Assembly: GCA_964486925.1 (NCBI GenBank)
Contig: CAZAOY010000038.1
Location: forward strand, 1 to 24,143
Source: CAZAOY01 sp964486925
GTDB taxonomy: Bacteria; Bacillota; Clostridia; Oscillospirales; Ruminococcaceae
DNA: 24,143 bases
Direction: 5' to 3'
Below are positions 1-7,728 of this stretch, piece by piece. Both the position numbers and the translations under genes were made by a program. The notes beneath the pieces are model-generated. The model saw only the letters and a program-made list of their open reading frames with translations. It was not told the origin of the DNA and did no database searches. Each line of letters starts with the position of its first letter. The stretch's first letter is position 1.

Positions 1-135
1 GCCAACGCTAGATATACCAGAAGATAACTATAGGTCGAAACATAAGAGATTATCGGTAAATATATCTAAAAAACCTAAATAAAACAATGAGGTGCAAACG
101 CACCATCAAAAGCTTAAATAAAAATCATACAATTC

Positions 136-216
136 TTCCCTGTCCATTCTACTAGTTTCCTATAAACGGACAGGGAACCCCACAGATGAGCGGGGTCCCC
201 CACATGCATGTAGGGG
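136..216. other. Three adjacent GC-rich hairpins
   Basis: Three inverted repeats abut each other. 136-145 pairs perfectly with 168-177 (10 bp, TTCCCTGTCC arm, 22-base loop). 177-181 pairs with 192-196 (ACCCC/GGGGT). 198-201 pairs with 213-216 around the palindrome ACATGCATGT at 202-211, with one bulged base. The block stands out from the A/T-rich surroundings and lies downstream of the leftward promoter at 591-619. It could be the 3' domain of a structured RNA, a terminator cluster (the T-rich stretch on the minus strand is about 10 bases away), or an intergenic repeat. No function is assigned. Confidence 0.6.
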
Positions 217-590
217 TAGATTTGTATAATACGTATAGCGATATTCTTGATGACAGGTTTATTAAATACCCATAACCATCATATGCTATACATATTAGTG
301 AAATCTCAATAATTAATAGCTTTTGTAAATCTGCGTTAAAGGGGATAACACTTTTTTATTAAAACTATTAGTTATCTGTAACCTTTCGCTTAAGATAGAT
401 TAAACACATAGATAGACCCTACTCCGAACGTTAAATAAAATATATAAACTAATGCTTACATTTTATCTTCAAACTGAGCACTCTCTAACTAGGTGGATGA
501 TATATCCTTGCAACGGCGTTACACCGCAAGTGTGAAATATTATAAAAAAGATATTACACACCCTAAAAAAGATTACCTTTCTCTCACTTT

Positions 591-619
591 ATTATAATAG
601 ATTATTCGCTATTTGTAAA
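591..619 (-). promoter_or_regulatory. Leftward sigma-A-type promoter with no gene downstream in the window
   Basis: On the minus strand TTTACA (614-619) is followed after 17 bases by a consensus TATAAT (591-596). Transcription would start near 584 and run to the left edge through sequence without a credible coding region. It lies downstream of the hydrolase stop codon at 720, so it does not serve that gene. A chance match in A/T-rich DNA is possible. Confidence 0.5.
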
Positions 620-719
620 GCAATTTTTGAGATTATTTACATAAAAATTATTTTACAAGCTAATTTTAGCAGATTAAACAAATTGTACAAGCTTTTTTAG
701 TACAAAATGTAACATCATT

Positions 720-1628
720 TTACAGATATATGTAGATATCCTCATTAACGGCGGTAAGGATATCTTGCGTTGACCGTTCCTCATGGGATGTAATGGTAAC
801 CACAGCGCCTTTATCAGGGAATACAATGCTAAATTGTCCGTACATCCCGTCTGCACGGTAGGATGAGGCTACCTTACCTCTCCAGATCTGGTATCCATAC
901 CCCTCCTCCCAGTCTGGGCTATTATAGCTCTTGGTGGATACAATATCGTTAGACATGCGGTCTACGTAGTCCTTTGAAACAAGCTGTTTCCCATTATACT
1001 CACCGCCTTGCAGCATTAGCCTACCAAGCTTTGCAAATTCAGAGGTGGTCAAGTACAGTTCGCTCGCGGCAAAGCTATATCCTAGCGGACAGGTGTGCCA
1101 CTGTGGGTTGTAGATCTCTAACGGTGTAAAAAGGTTTGGCACTAAAAAGTCACGTAGGCTTTGGTTAGTCACCTTAGTGACAATGCGCCCTAACATATAG
1201 GTACACCCATTTGAATATGAATAGAAGCTACCGGGCTTGTGTGATAGCGGTACAGAAAAGAACCTCTCTGCCCAGTCGTCACCTTCAGATCGACGTTGGA
1301 ACACTACCCCCTCATCGCATACCTTCCCCGATGACATATGTAGCAGATCAACAATCCTAATCTCTTGAGATCCCTCCGAGAAGCTGCTCTCATACTCTGG
1401 AAAGTACGAGCAGACACTATCCTCTAGCTTAATAATTCCCCTATCCACACAGATCCCAATAGCTATCGAGGTAAAGGTCTTAGACCCAGAATAAAGGCAG
1501 ACTCTATCATCCGCACGATAACGGTGCTCGATTGTCCCCTTCCCTTCCTTATATATATGGATTCCATAGATACCTAGGTTCTTCTCTCTAACGGTGTGCC
1601 TAAATTGATTTAACATACTCTTATCCAT
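720..1628 (-). CDS. Serine hydrolase, class C beta-lactamase/DD-peptidase-like
   Basis: Predicted 302-residue protein of the beta-lactamase-related serine hydrolase family, which includes class C beta-lactamases, DD-peptidases and esterases. The SxxK nucleophile motif is Ser47-Gly-Ser-Lys50 and the second motif is Tyr138-Ser-Asn140. The third active-site strand near the C-terminus lacks a clear KTG or HxG. No signal peptide is evident, so it is probably cytoplasmic and more likely an esterase or peptidase than a secreted antibiotic-resistance enzyme (inference). The ATG at 1628 is chosen because GGGGG lies 8 bases upstream. An in-frame ATG at 1673 would sit too near the promoter and lacks a ribosome site. 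It is transcribed divergently from the aldo/keto reductase. No strong terminator is visible after its stop. The family is clear; the substrate is unknown. Confidence 0.85.
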   Translation of the reverse strand: MDKSMLNQFRHTVREKNLGIYGIHIYKEGKGTIEHRYRADDRVCLYSGSKTFTSIAIGICVDRGIIKLEDSVCSYFPEYESSFSEGSQEIRIVDLLHMSSGKVCDEGVVFQRRSEGDDWAERFFSVPLSHKPGSFYSYSNGCTYMLGRIVTKVTNQSLRDFLVPNLFTPLEIYNPQWHTCPLGYSFAASELYLTTSEFAKLGRLMLQGGEYNGKQLVSKDYVDRMSNDIVSTKSYNSPDWEEGYGYQIWRGKVASSYRADGMYGQFSIVFPDKGAVVTITSHEERSTQDILTAVNEDIYIYL

Positions 1629-1673
1629 AATTTTATCCCCCATCTTTAAATTTACTGTGGTACTACTGTACAT

Positions 1674-1702
1674 ATTGTATCATAATAATTACCAGATTTC
1701 AA
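1674..1702 (-). promoter_or_regulatory. Promoter of the serine hydrolase
   Basis: TTGAAA (1697-1702), a 17-base spacer and TACAAT (1674-1679) on the minus strand, with TGA directly before the -10 (extended -10). The predicted start of transcription is about 40 bases upstream of the chosen ATG. Confidence 0.75.
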
Positions 1703-1720
1703 GATTAATTCAAAAATCTA

Positions 1721-1749
1721 TAGACAAATGTATACTTATATGGTATAAT
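1721..1749 (+). promoter_or_regulatory. Promoter of the aldo/keto reductase
   Basis: TAGACA (1721-1726), a 17-base spacer and TATAAT (1744-1749), with TGG directly before the -10. Its -35 lies only about 20 bases from the -35 of the divergent hydrolase promoter, so one regulator could act on both genes (inference). Confidence 0.75.
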
Positions 1750-1813
1750 GTGGTTAGTGAATTTTATTAAGTTTCACTATACTTTGATATGCATAATTAA
1801 AATGGAGGAAGAT

Positions 1814-2941
1814 ATGATCTATAAAGAGTTTGGTAAAACCGGCGAAAAGATCTCAACTCTTGGGTTTGGATGTATGAGATTTCCTGAATATGAGCAGGAC
1901 GGTGTCTGGTATGTAGAACAAGACAAGGTAAATGAGATGATTAAAAGAGCGGTAGAAGGCGGAGTTAACTACTTCGATACCGCATACTACTACTGCCACA
2001 GCAATAGTGAAGCTGCATTAGGTACAGCGATTAAACCTTACAGAGATAAAGTAATGATCGCTACTAAATTCCCTGTTGGCGAGGTTAACGAGCGCAGTGA
2101 TTACCGCAAATATCTAAACACAAGTCTTGAAAGACTTCAAACCGACCATATCGATTTCTACCACTTCTGGGGTATTAATAAAACTGTCTTTGACGAAAAG
2201 ATTGTAGGGCTTGGTCTGCTTGATGAAGCTTTAAAGGCAAAGGAAGAGGGTCTTATTAAACATATATCCTTCTCCTTCCATGATGATCCACAGAACATCA
2301 AGTATATTATCGACGAAGCTAAGATAATGGAAACAATGCTAATCCAATACAACCTGCTAGACCGTACCTGTGAGGATATGATAGAGTATGCAGCCTCTGC
2401 GGGACTAGGGGTCGTAGCTATGGGGCCTGTTGGTGGTGGACGTCTTGCCGCTCCTACCGGTTTATCCGAGCTTCTTTTAGGAGATAGTGTACCTACATAC
2501 GAGCTTGCGTTTAAGTTTGTTATCGCTAATCCTAACATATCCTGTGCTCTATCTGGTATGGAGAATATCGATATGGTTAACCAAAACATCGAGATTACCA
2601 GTGATAAAAAGCCTCTAACTGCTGAAGAATGGGCAAAGATTACTGCTTCCATCGATGGGCTTAAGAAGTTTAACAACCTCTACTGCACCGGTTGTGCATA
2701 CTGTCAGCCATGTCCTAAAAAGATAAACATCCCTGCTATCTTTAACATCTATACCCATCATAATGTGTATGGTCTAACAGAGGTAGCTAAGAAGGAATTC
2801 CAAGGATACATTGGCGGCGAACATCCTGGTGCTACAGTAAAAGACTGTGTTGACTGCGGATTCTGCGAGAAGAAATGTCCTCAAAAGCTTGAGATAAGAC
2901 GACTTCTCCACGAAGTAGAGGATACCTTAGTAAATCTATAA
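1814..2941 (+). CDS. Aldo/keto reductase with C-terminal iron-sulfur domain
   Basis: 375-residue oxidoreductase. Residues 1 to about 270 form an aldo/keto reductase barrel with the family opening (GFGCMRFP at about 17-24) and the usual catalytic set: Asp55, a Tyr in 58-60, Lys85 and His117. The C-terminal part adds two cysteine clusters, Cys291/294/297/300 followed by Pro, and Cys345/348/351/355 followed by Pro, as in the ferredoxin-like tail of the clostridial-type aldo/keto reductases. It probably transfers electrons between NAD(P)H, Fe-S centres and an unknown carbonyl substrate in the cytoplasm. The ATG at 1814 is set by GGAGG 5 bases upstream. An in-frame ATG at 1748 overlaps the -10 box and cannot be the start of this transcript. 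It is monocistronic, with its own promoter and terminator. Confidence 0.92.
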   Translation: MIYKEFGKTGEKISTLGFGCMRFPEYEQDGVWYVEQDKVNEMIKRAVEGGVNYFDTAYYYCHSNSEAALGTAIKPYRDKVMIATKFPVGEVNERSDYRKYLNTSLERLQTDHIDFYHFWGINKTVFDEKIVGLGLLDEALKAKEEGLIKHISFSFHDDPQNIKYIIDEAKIMETMLIQYNLLDRTCEDMIEYAASAGLGVVAMGPVGGGRLAAPTGLSELLLGDSVPTYELAFKFVIANPNISCALSGMENIDMVNQNIEITSDKKPLTAEEWAKITASIDGLKKFNNLYCTGCAYCQPCPKKINIPAIFNIYTHHNVYGLTEVAKKEFQGYIGGEHPGATVKDCVDCGFCEKKCPQKLEIRRLLHEVEDTLVNL

Positions 2942-2950
2942 CTAAAACCA

Positions 2951-2988
2951 CAAAACATTAGAGGTGTAATCTCTAATGTTTTGTTTTT
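2951..2988 (+). terminator. Rho-independent terminator of the aldo/keto reductase
   Basis: A perfect 13-bp stem (2951-2963 with 2971-2983), a 7-base loop and a following TTTTT run, starting 9 bases after the stop codon. Confidence 0.93.
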
Positions 2989-3032
2989 GCCTGTCGATAT
3001 AAACAATATACCATTAAAGGGAGTTGGTCTAA

Positions 3033-3626
3033 TTGTTTAAAACATCCAGAGATGTAGCTACTATTCTAAAAACTGTAAATCAGTCCACTATATCTAAAAG
3101 GTTAACAGACAAAAAAGATTGCACTACGTTCATAACACCACTACCTATCCTAAATAACAGTGGTAACAAGCTATCTACTATATCCGCAAGGCTAAGTAGC
3201 GGGGCGGAGCTAACCCCCGAAGAGCTTGATTATCTAAGACAGAATAACCCCGAGCTTTACGAACGAGCCATGCAGATAAGCCTTGAACGCAAAGCATTTA
3301 AAAAAGCTCTCCAAAGCTGCAAAACTAAACAACAAGCACATAACCTATTACTTAGCAAAACCATAATAGCTGCTAAATCCGTCGGGATTAGTATCGCACC
3401 AGCAGGAGGGGTTAGCGATTCAGGTGCGGGCTCATCCACCCTAGCACCGGATGATACTGCACTACTTAATGCGTTTCAGGATGAATTTACTAAATTTATC
3501 CAGTCCCCATACTATAAAAAGCTTCCGCGTGAAGTAGTAAAAGCTATAAAGGACTGCTACTCTTCTGACCAATCTAGCAAAACCAAAAACAATGTAGTTA
3601 AATATAGGCGGCATATATTTTATTGA
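3033..3626 (+). CDS. Hypothetical protein, 197 residues
   Basis: I do not recognise the family. The protein has no signal peptide and no membrane segment, so it should be cytoplasmic. A basic, Ser/Thr-rich N-terminus (1-45) is followed by a probably helical core (about 55-115) that opens with LTPEELDYLRQNNPELYERA. Then come a Gly/Ser/Ala-rich linker (about 118-140), a second helical part and a basic tail. It starts with TTG at 3033; GGGAG about 9 bases upstream supports this, and no ATG gives a better start. The strong terminator just upstream separates it from the reductase, but I see no convincing promoter of its own. The polyphosphate kinase follows after about 95 bases with its own promoter, so a functional link to it is only suggested by position. 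Confidence 0.7.
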   Translation: MFKTSRDVATILKTVNQSTISKRLTDKKDCTTFITPLPILNNSGNKLSTISARLSSGAELTPEELDYLRQNNPELYERAMQISLERKAFKKALQSCKTKQQAHNLLLSKTIIAAKSVGISIAPAGGVSDSGAGSSTLAPDDTALLNAFQDEFTKFIQSPYYKKLPREVVKAIKDCYSSDQSSKTKNNVVKYRRHIFY

Positions 3627-3650
3627 AATGTATAAATTTGTAAAAATCCC

Positions 3651-3679
3651 TTGTAATATTTAAAAAGTTATGATACAAT
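3651..3679 (+). promoter_or_regulatory. Promoter of the polyphosphate kinase
   Basis: TTGTAA (3651-3656), a 17-base spacer and TACAAT (3674-3679), with TGA before the -10. The sequence TTATGATACAAT around the -10 is identical to that of the serine hydrolase promoter. Confidence 0.75.
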
Positions 3680-3721
3680 TAATATATTAAAATGTAACAT
3701 CAATTCAAAGGGGGAAGTAGA

Positions 3722-4588
3722 TTGAAGATTAGCAATTTCAGGTTTTCAGGTGATGAAAAGGTTAAACTGGACGATCTCGCATGTAAATTCAAAATAGAGG
3801 ATATGACAAGCGATGAGATCTCCGCACAGATCGCAAAGAACGTTAAGAAGATTGGCAAGCTACAGGATCGACTATATTCCGAAAAGAAAGAGGGTCTATT
3901 AATTATCTTCCAGGCTATGGATGCCGCCGGTAAGGACGGTACAATCCGTCATGTTATGTCTGGGATAAACCCTCAAGGGATTGATGTATATTCCTTTAAA
4001 TCTCCATCTGCTGAGGAGCTTGCACATGACTATCTATGGAGGATAACCCATTCCCTGCCTGAACGCGGTAAGATAGCTATCTTTAACCGCTCTTACTATG
4101 AGGATGTTTTAGTGGTAAAGGTAAGAGAGCTTTATAAAACCTTTTCTATGCCGGATCGTTGTCTTACAGATGATATCTTCACTAAACGATACAAGCATAT
4201 AACAAACCTTGAGGAGTACCTATGGGATAATGGTATCCGTGTTGTTAAGGTGTTTCTACATCTATCTGCAGAGGAACAAAGAAGCCGACTTATCTCTAGG
4301 ATCGACGATCAAACTAAAAACTGGAAATTCTCCAAAGCTGATATTGCTGAACGACAGTATTGGGATGACTATCAAAAGGCATACCAAAAAGCTATTAATG
4401 AAACTGCTACTAAGCATGCACCTTGGTATATAGTTCCTGCTGATAAAAAACCGACAGCAAGGCTTATTGTAAGTGAGATAGTGCTAAAAACCTTACAGGA
4501 GATGAACCCACAATACCCAGAGGTTTCAGAGGAGATTAAGTCAAGCCTTCAAGAATGCAAGACTATCTTAGAATCATCCAAAAACTAG
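3722..4588 (+). CDS. ppk2: PPK2-family polyphosphate kinase/nucleotide phosphotransferase
   Basis: 288-residue PPK2 enzyme, which moves phosphate between polyphosphate and nucleotides and usually regenerates nucleotides from polyphosphate. The P-loop is at 65-73 (AMDAAGKDG), the second phosphate-binding motif FNRSYYEDVL at 121-130, and a conserved DYLWR segment at about 103-107. The FNRS-x-YEDVLV form resembles the PPK2 group (TIGR03709 type, often called class III) whose studied members phosphorylate both AMP and ADP; that substrate range is inferred. The length is normal for a one-domain PPK2. It starts with TTG at 3722, supported by GGGGG 7 bases upstream. It has its own promoter and converges on the sensor kinase gene, with a shared hairpin between them. 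Confidence 0.93.
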   Translation: MKISNFRFSGDEKVKLDDLACKFKIEDMTSDEISAQIAKNVKKIGKLQDRLYSEKKEGLLIIFQAMDAAGKDGTIRHVMSGINPQGIDVYSFKSPSAEELAHDYLWRITHSLPERGKIAIFNRSYYEDVLVVKVRELYKTFSMPDRCLTDDIFTKRYKHITNLEEYLWDNGIRVVKVFLHLSAEEQRSRLISRIDDQTKNWKFSKADIAERQYWDDYQKAYQKAINETATKHAPWYIVPADKKPTARLIVSEIVLKTLQEMNPQYPEVSEEIKSSLQECKTILESSKN

Positions 4589-4664
4589 CCATAACATCGT
4601 CATATGCTTAATATACAGATTTAGGGTTACAAGTTTGTAAATTAGCTTAAGCGATTAAATAGTA

Positions 4665-4698
4665 AAATACCCATTAGCTAGAATGCTAGTGGGTATTT
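4665..4698. terminator. Bidirectional terminator between ppk2 and the sensor kinase
   Basis: A 14-bp stem (4665-4678 with 4685-4698, one mismatched pair) and a 6-base loop. On the plus strand it follows ppk2. On the minus strand it includes the stop codon and last codons of the kinase gene and is followed by TTTT. It probably serves both convergent units. Confidence 0.75.
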
Positions 4699-6638
4699 CT
4701 ATTTAATGTTATGGTAAAGGTTGTTCCCTCGCCTAATTCTGAATGGACAGATATACTGCCTTTATGCTCCTTAACGATAAGCTTTACAATGGCAAGCCCT
4801 AAGCCGTTTGCGGATTTTGCGGAGTAATCAGTAAAGAACCTATCAAATATATAGGCTAATTTTTCTCTCTCAATCCCTTTGCCGGTGTCTTGGATTTCGA
4901 TGTTTAGCCTGTTATGTTGGTTGTAACACCAAACTGTAATCGACCCATTAGGCTTTGTAAACCTTACTGCATTCTCCAAAAGATTCTCCACTGCAACGGT
5001 AAACCGTTTTTTATCGATTAAGAATAGGTGATCCTGTTTATCTGTAATAAACTTAAAGGTTATATCTGGGTGTAGCGGCTTGTATATCTCCAGTATGTCA
5101 TTTAAAAAGCTATCCAGATCCACGCGTGACAGCTCTAGCGGAGCTTCTAAAGAATTAGAGATAAAGTTTAGGTTTTGAACCCTTTGTACAAACCGATCAG
5201 AGCTAGCCTTTGCCTTCTCGATAAAAACTGCACTATCATCTGGGTTTATCCTATCCTCACCATATACAAGGTTAAGGTATCCCACCATTGCAGAAGCAGG
5301 GGCTTTAAGGTCATGGGCTATGTTTGAAAACATAAACTTCTGGTACTTGATCTCATGTGACAATACAGCGTTAGCCTTTGCCGTACGACTTCCAAACACC
5401 GCCATCATAACTCCTAATAGCAAAACTAAGATAAATCCCGAAAACTCACGTATATTCAAAAAGTATATAGTCTGGTATCTTGAGGGTATAAAGATATCTG
5501 CCGATACCCCCACGGTGTAGATACCAATACCTGCTAGGATAAGCGGTTCAACAACCACTTTATTCTTAATCATACATATTAAAGCGTAGATACTATAAAC
5601 CACAAAGCAAAAGTTATGTCCCTTGTATAGTATGTAGTAGACTATATGTGCATTTTCGACCGTGCGTATTACGGTAATTATCAAAACTGTATATACAATT
5701 AAAATAATAGAGCTATACCTTGCAACTTTTAAAACTATATCCTGGCTTGTAATACCATAAGCGTTTGAGATAAACATTATTAGATAGTATCGCATAAAGA
5801 TTAAGGATACACTGCTAATTATGGTAAGCAGTATCCCTGCGGGATAACCACGCCAGATCAAAAATAAATTTTTTGAACAAAATAAAAAATACGATAGACA
5901 TATTATGAAAAAGTACTTTGGTGTACTATTCTTAAATCCCGAAGCCACAAACATATAAAGGGTAGTAGCAAAGATAACCACCGCTAATATATTTACAAAG
6001 CTATAGGCAAAAAACCGTGTTACAATAATAGATAGGAGGTTGTCCGATAACGTTATAAACGGTATGTTATGGATACCACTATAGTAACTGCTAAAGTTTG
6101 CTACCTGAATTACTATCTCATTTTGTGGTAATGCCACAAAGTCAATAAATACATCTCGAAAAAAAGGCCTGTAGTTCTTCGGGTCAGGGTTTCCAACCGT
6201 TCTCTTTAGCTCTCCATTTACATAAACTGTGTAGGCTGATTGCACATCCGATAGGTATAGATTTAGTATATCCCCAAAGTCAGTATTAACTATCATACGA
6301 TAGGTAGCAACACCATCTATATTACCAAGCTTATCCTTAGACTGCCAAGTTACATGGTTTCCTAGTGTTATTGTATCATATGGAAGTTCCCCATCCTTAA
6401 AGTCATCCGGTGTAAGAAGTTTATTTTTGTAAAACTGCCAGTTTTCTTTAAGTGGCAGTACACGCCGTTCCTCTATATCTTCACTTAATAGAGTTATAAC
6501 TCCGTTCTCTGCCTGAGGTGAGCTTACTATGGTAAATACGTTATCAACTAATGTCATATATACAAATAAAGCAGAAAACATTACAACCAACATAATTGCG
6601 GTTATGTACAGTACTACCTTCCTAACGTCGGGCTTCAT
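4686..6638 (-). CDS. Membrane sensor histidine kinase with 7TM-DISM input module
   Basis: About 650-residue sensor kinase. After an N-terminal membrane segment (about 7-28) comes an extracytoplasmic beta-rich domain (about 60-200) of the 7TMR-DISM-associated, carbohydrate-binding-like type. Seven membrane segments follow (about 208-418), then a HisKA dimerisation helix with phospho-acceptor His442 (NIAHDLKAP) and an ATP-binding domain with N-box Asn552/Asn556, G1 DTGKGI at 584-589, FDRFF at about 598-602 and G2 GLGLAI at 612-617. It should autophosphorylate in response to an outside ligand and pass phosphate to the regulator encoded 33 bases upstream. The ATG at 6638 is preferred to the GTG at 6647 because GGGGG overlaps that GTG and is well spaced for the ATG. 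The ligand cannot be told from the sequence. Confidence 0.92.
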   Translation of the reverse strand: MKPDVRKVVLYITAIMLVVMFSALFVYMTLVDNVFTIVSSPQAENGVITLLSEDIEERRVLPLKENWQFYKNKLLTPDDFKDGELPYDTITLGNHVTWQSKDKLGNIDGVATYRMIVNTDFGDILNLYLSDVQSAYTVYVNGELKRTVGNPDPKNYRPFFRDVFIDFVALPQNEIVIQVANFSSYYSGIHNIPFITLSDNLLSIIVTRFFAYSFVNILAVVIFATTLYMFVASGFKNSTPKYFFIICLSYFLFCSKNLFLIWRGYPAGILLTIISSVSLIFMRYYLIMFISNAYGITSQDIVLKVARYSSIILIVYTVLIITVIRTVENAHIVYYILYKGHNFCFVVYSIYALICMIKNKVVVEPLILAGIGIYTVGVSADIFIPSRYQTIYFLNIREFSGFILVLLLGVMMAVFGSRTAKANAVLSHEIKYQKFMFSNIAHDLKAPASAMVGYLNLVYGEDRINPDDSAVFIEKAKASSDRFVQRVQNLNFISNSLEAPLELSRVDLDSFLNDILEIYKPLHPDITFKFITDKQDHLFLIDKKRFTVAVENLLENAVRFTKPNGSITVWCYNQHNRLNIEIQDTGKGIEREKLAYIFDRFFTDYSAKSANGLGLAIVKLIVKEHKGSISVHSELGEGTTFTITLNRNTH

Positions 6639-6671
6639 AAACTTCACCCCCTACTACATCAAACCAAATGC

Positions 6672-7364
6672 TCACCTGTTTAATGGGGACGAAACAAACC
6701 TATATCCATTACCCCACACAGTCTTTAGGTAAGAAGTCTTTGGAGATGCCTTCTTTAATTTTTTACGCAGGTTGCTTATATGTATCTGTACATTATGAGG
6801 GTTACCTACGTCATACATCCCCCACACTGCACTATATATATCATTTAGTGTGAAAGCTTTGTCAGCATTTCGGGATAACAACGCAAGTATGTTAAACTCC
6901 TTTGAAGTTAGATCAAGCAGAGTTCCCGCTACCGTAACCTCTCTGGTAGACACATTAATACAAAGCTCACCAAATTGCATAACGTTATCGGGTTTAGAGC
7001 TTGCTAGGTTGTCCTGTATACGTCTAGCAATACGCATTGACAGCTCTTTAGTGCTAAACGGCTTTGTAACGTAATCCGAGCCGCCCTCCTCAAATGCCGC
7101 AATCTTTTGTGCCTCAAAGGTAAGATTGGATAAAAATATTATTGGTGCATTGGTAATACCCTTTATCTGCTTACATAAGAAGGTGGTGTTTCCATCCGGC
7201 AGTAGTATATCAAGCACTATACAATGTGGTTCAAACCACGATAAAGCCTTAACCGTCTCTTTAATACTTCTTGTTGTCAAAACGTTATATCCTAGTTGTG
7301 TCAGATAGTATTCATTTATCTCTAATATGCTTTCATCATCATCAACCAGTAATACATTATACAT
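6672..7364 (-). CDS. OmpR/PhoB-family response regulator
   Basis: 230-residue DNA-binding response regulator and cognate partner of the adjacent kinase. The receiver domain (1 to about 115) has the acidic cluster Asp8-10, phospho-acceptor Asp52 (VLDILLPDG), Ser79 and Lys101-Pro. The C-terminal winged-helix domain (about 130-228) shows LTSKEF, the recognition-helix region HISNLRKKL and the closing WGNGYRF. Both domains look intact. The ATG at 7364 is chosen because GGAGG lies 8 bases upstream; ATGs at 7382 and 7370 are too close to or ahead of that site. It is first in a two-gene operon with the kinase. The leader is unusually long (about 230 bases) if the promoter at 7604-7632 is used. Confidence 0.94.
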   Translation of the reverse strand: MYNVLLVDDDESILEINEYYLTQLGYNVLTTRSIKETVKALSWFEPHCIVLDILLPDGNTTFLCKQIKGITNAPIIFLSNLTFEAQKIAAFEEGGSDYVTKPFSTKELSMRIARRIQDNLASSKPDNVMQFGELCINVSTREVTVAGTLLDLTSKEFNILALLSRNADKAFTLNDIYSAVWGMYDVGNPHNVQIHISNLRKKLKKASPKTSYLKTVWGNGYRFVSSPLNR

Positions 7365-7419
7365 CCACATACCCTCCTGCATATCTATGTCTTCTTTATA
7401 AAAACTTTATCTTTTAACT

Positions 7420-7428
7420 ATTCTATCA
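7420..7428 (-). promoter_or_regulatory. Possible proximal extended -10 promoter of the response regulator
   Basis: TAGAAT (7420-7425 on the minus strand) directly preceded by TGA, the extended -10 form shared by other promoters here. No good -35 stands 16-18 bases upstream; TAAACA is at 19. It would give a leader of about 50 bases. Confidence 0.3.
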
Positions 7429-7462
7429 TAATTCTATAATTTATTGTTTAAGAAACATTAAA

Positions 7463-7564
7463 TTACTCCATTAATATTACAAAATATCGTAATAAAATTG
7501 CATAAAATAGTTGTTTTGTAAAAATCTTTATAATTTCTTTAATGTCGCTAGGTAAAATTTGCAT
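7463..7564 (-). CDS. Possible 33-residue leader peptide ORF
   Basis: An ATG-initiated ORF of 33 codons plus TAA lies inside the long leader of the response regulator. It begins MQILPSDIKEIIKIF and ends in a hydrophobic stretch with a few charges, which could be one short membrane helix or an amphipathic peptide. It has no cysteine, so it does not look like an AgrD-type precursor. No strong ribosome site precedes the ATG; only AGAAGA is present, about 12 bases upstream. In DNA this A/T-rich an open frame of this length can occur by chance. Confidence 0.2.
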   Translation of the reverse strand: MQILPSDIKEIIKIFTKQLFYAILLRYFVILME

Positions 7565-7603
7565 TTTCAATATATCTTCTAATTTTACACAACCTTAATA
7601 TAT

Positions 7604-7632
7604 ATTGTACTACAAAAAAATCAATTTGTAAA
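7604..7632 (-). promoter_or_regulatory. Distal promoter of the two-component operon
   Basis: TTTACA (7627-7632), a 17-base spacer and TACAAT (7604-7609) on the minus strand. It lies between the murG terminator and the regulator, so it is well placed to start the operon with a leader of about 230 bases. Confidence 0.55.
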
Positions 7633-7699
7633 GTGGAAAATTATTTTACTAATTTATCTATACTGTAAGACTTTACCATCTATAGCATGTATCGTGCTG

Positions 7700-7728
7700 A
7701 AAAATTTGCACCGCCCAAAAGGGCGGTG
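7700..7728 (-). terminator. Rho-independent terminator at the end of the dcw cluster
   Basis: On the minus strand a perfect 8-bp GC-rich stem CACCGCCC/GGGCGGTG (7721-7728 with 7709-7716) closes a TTTT loop and is followed by CAAATTTTT. It lies about 40 bases past the murG stop and separates the cell-wall cluster from the two-component operon. Confidence 0.93.

Larger units (their letters stand above)
1..719. other. Noncoding left-end stretch with leftward promoter and hairpins
   Basis: No reading frame of useful length with a ribosome binding site is visible on either strand. The stretch is A/T-rich except for a GC-rich hairpin block at 136-216. A good minus-strand promoter lies at 591-619, so roughly 1-584 may be transcribed leftward as a long leader of a gene beyond the window or as an RNA gene. 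Other possible folds on that strand are an imperfect stem at about 531-565 and a 5-base stem with a 4-base loop at 91-104 followed on the minus strand by T-rich sequence. I compared it by eye with tmRNA, RNase P RNA, TPP, cobalamin and c-di-GMP signatures and saw none. Confidence 0.5.

Noticed and set aside
1..590. Known riboswitch, tmRNA, RNase P RNA or 6S RNA
   Set aside because: None of the conserved core sequences that I know for these families is visible; it is left as unknown.
7463..7564. AgrD-like autoinducer peptide precursor
   Set aside because: There is no cysteine for the thiolactone ring and no AgrB gene nearby.
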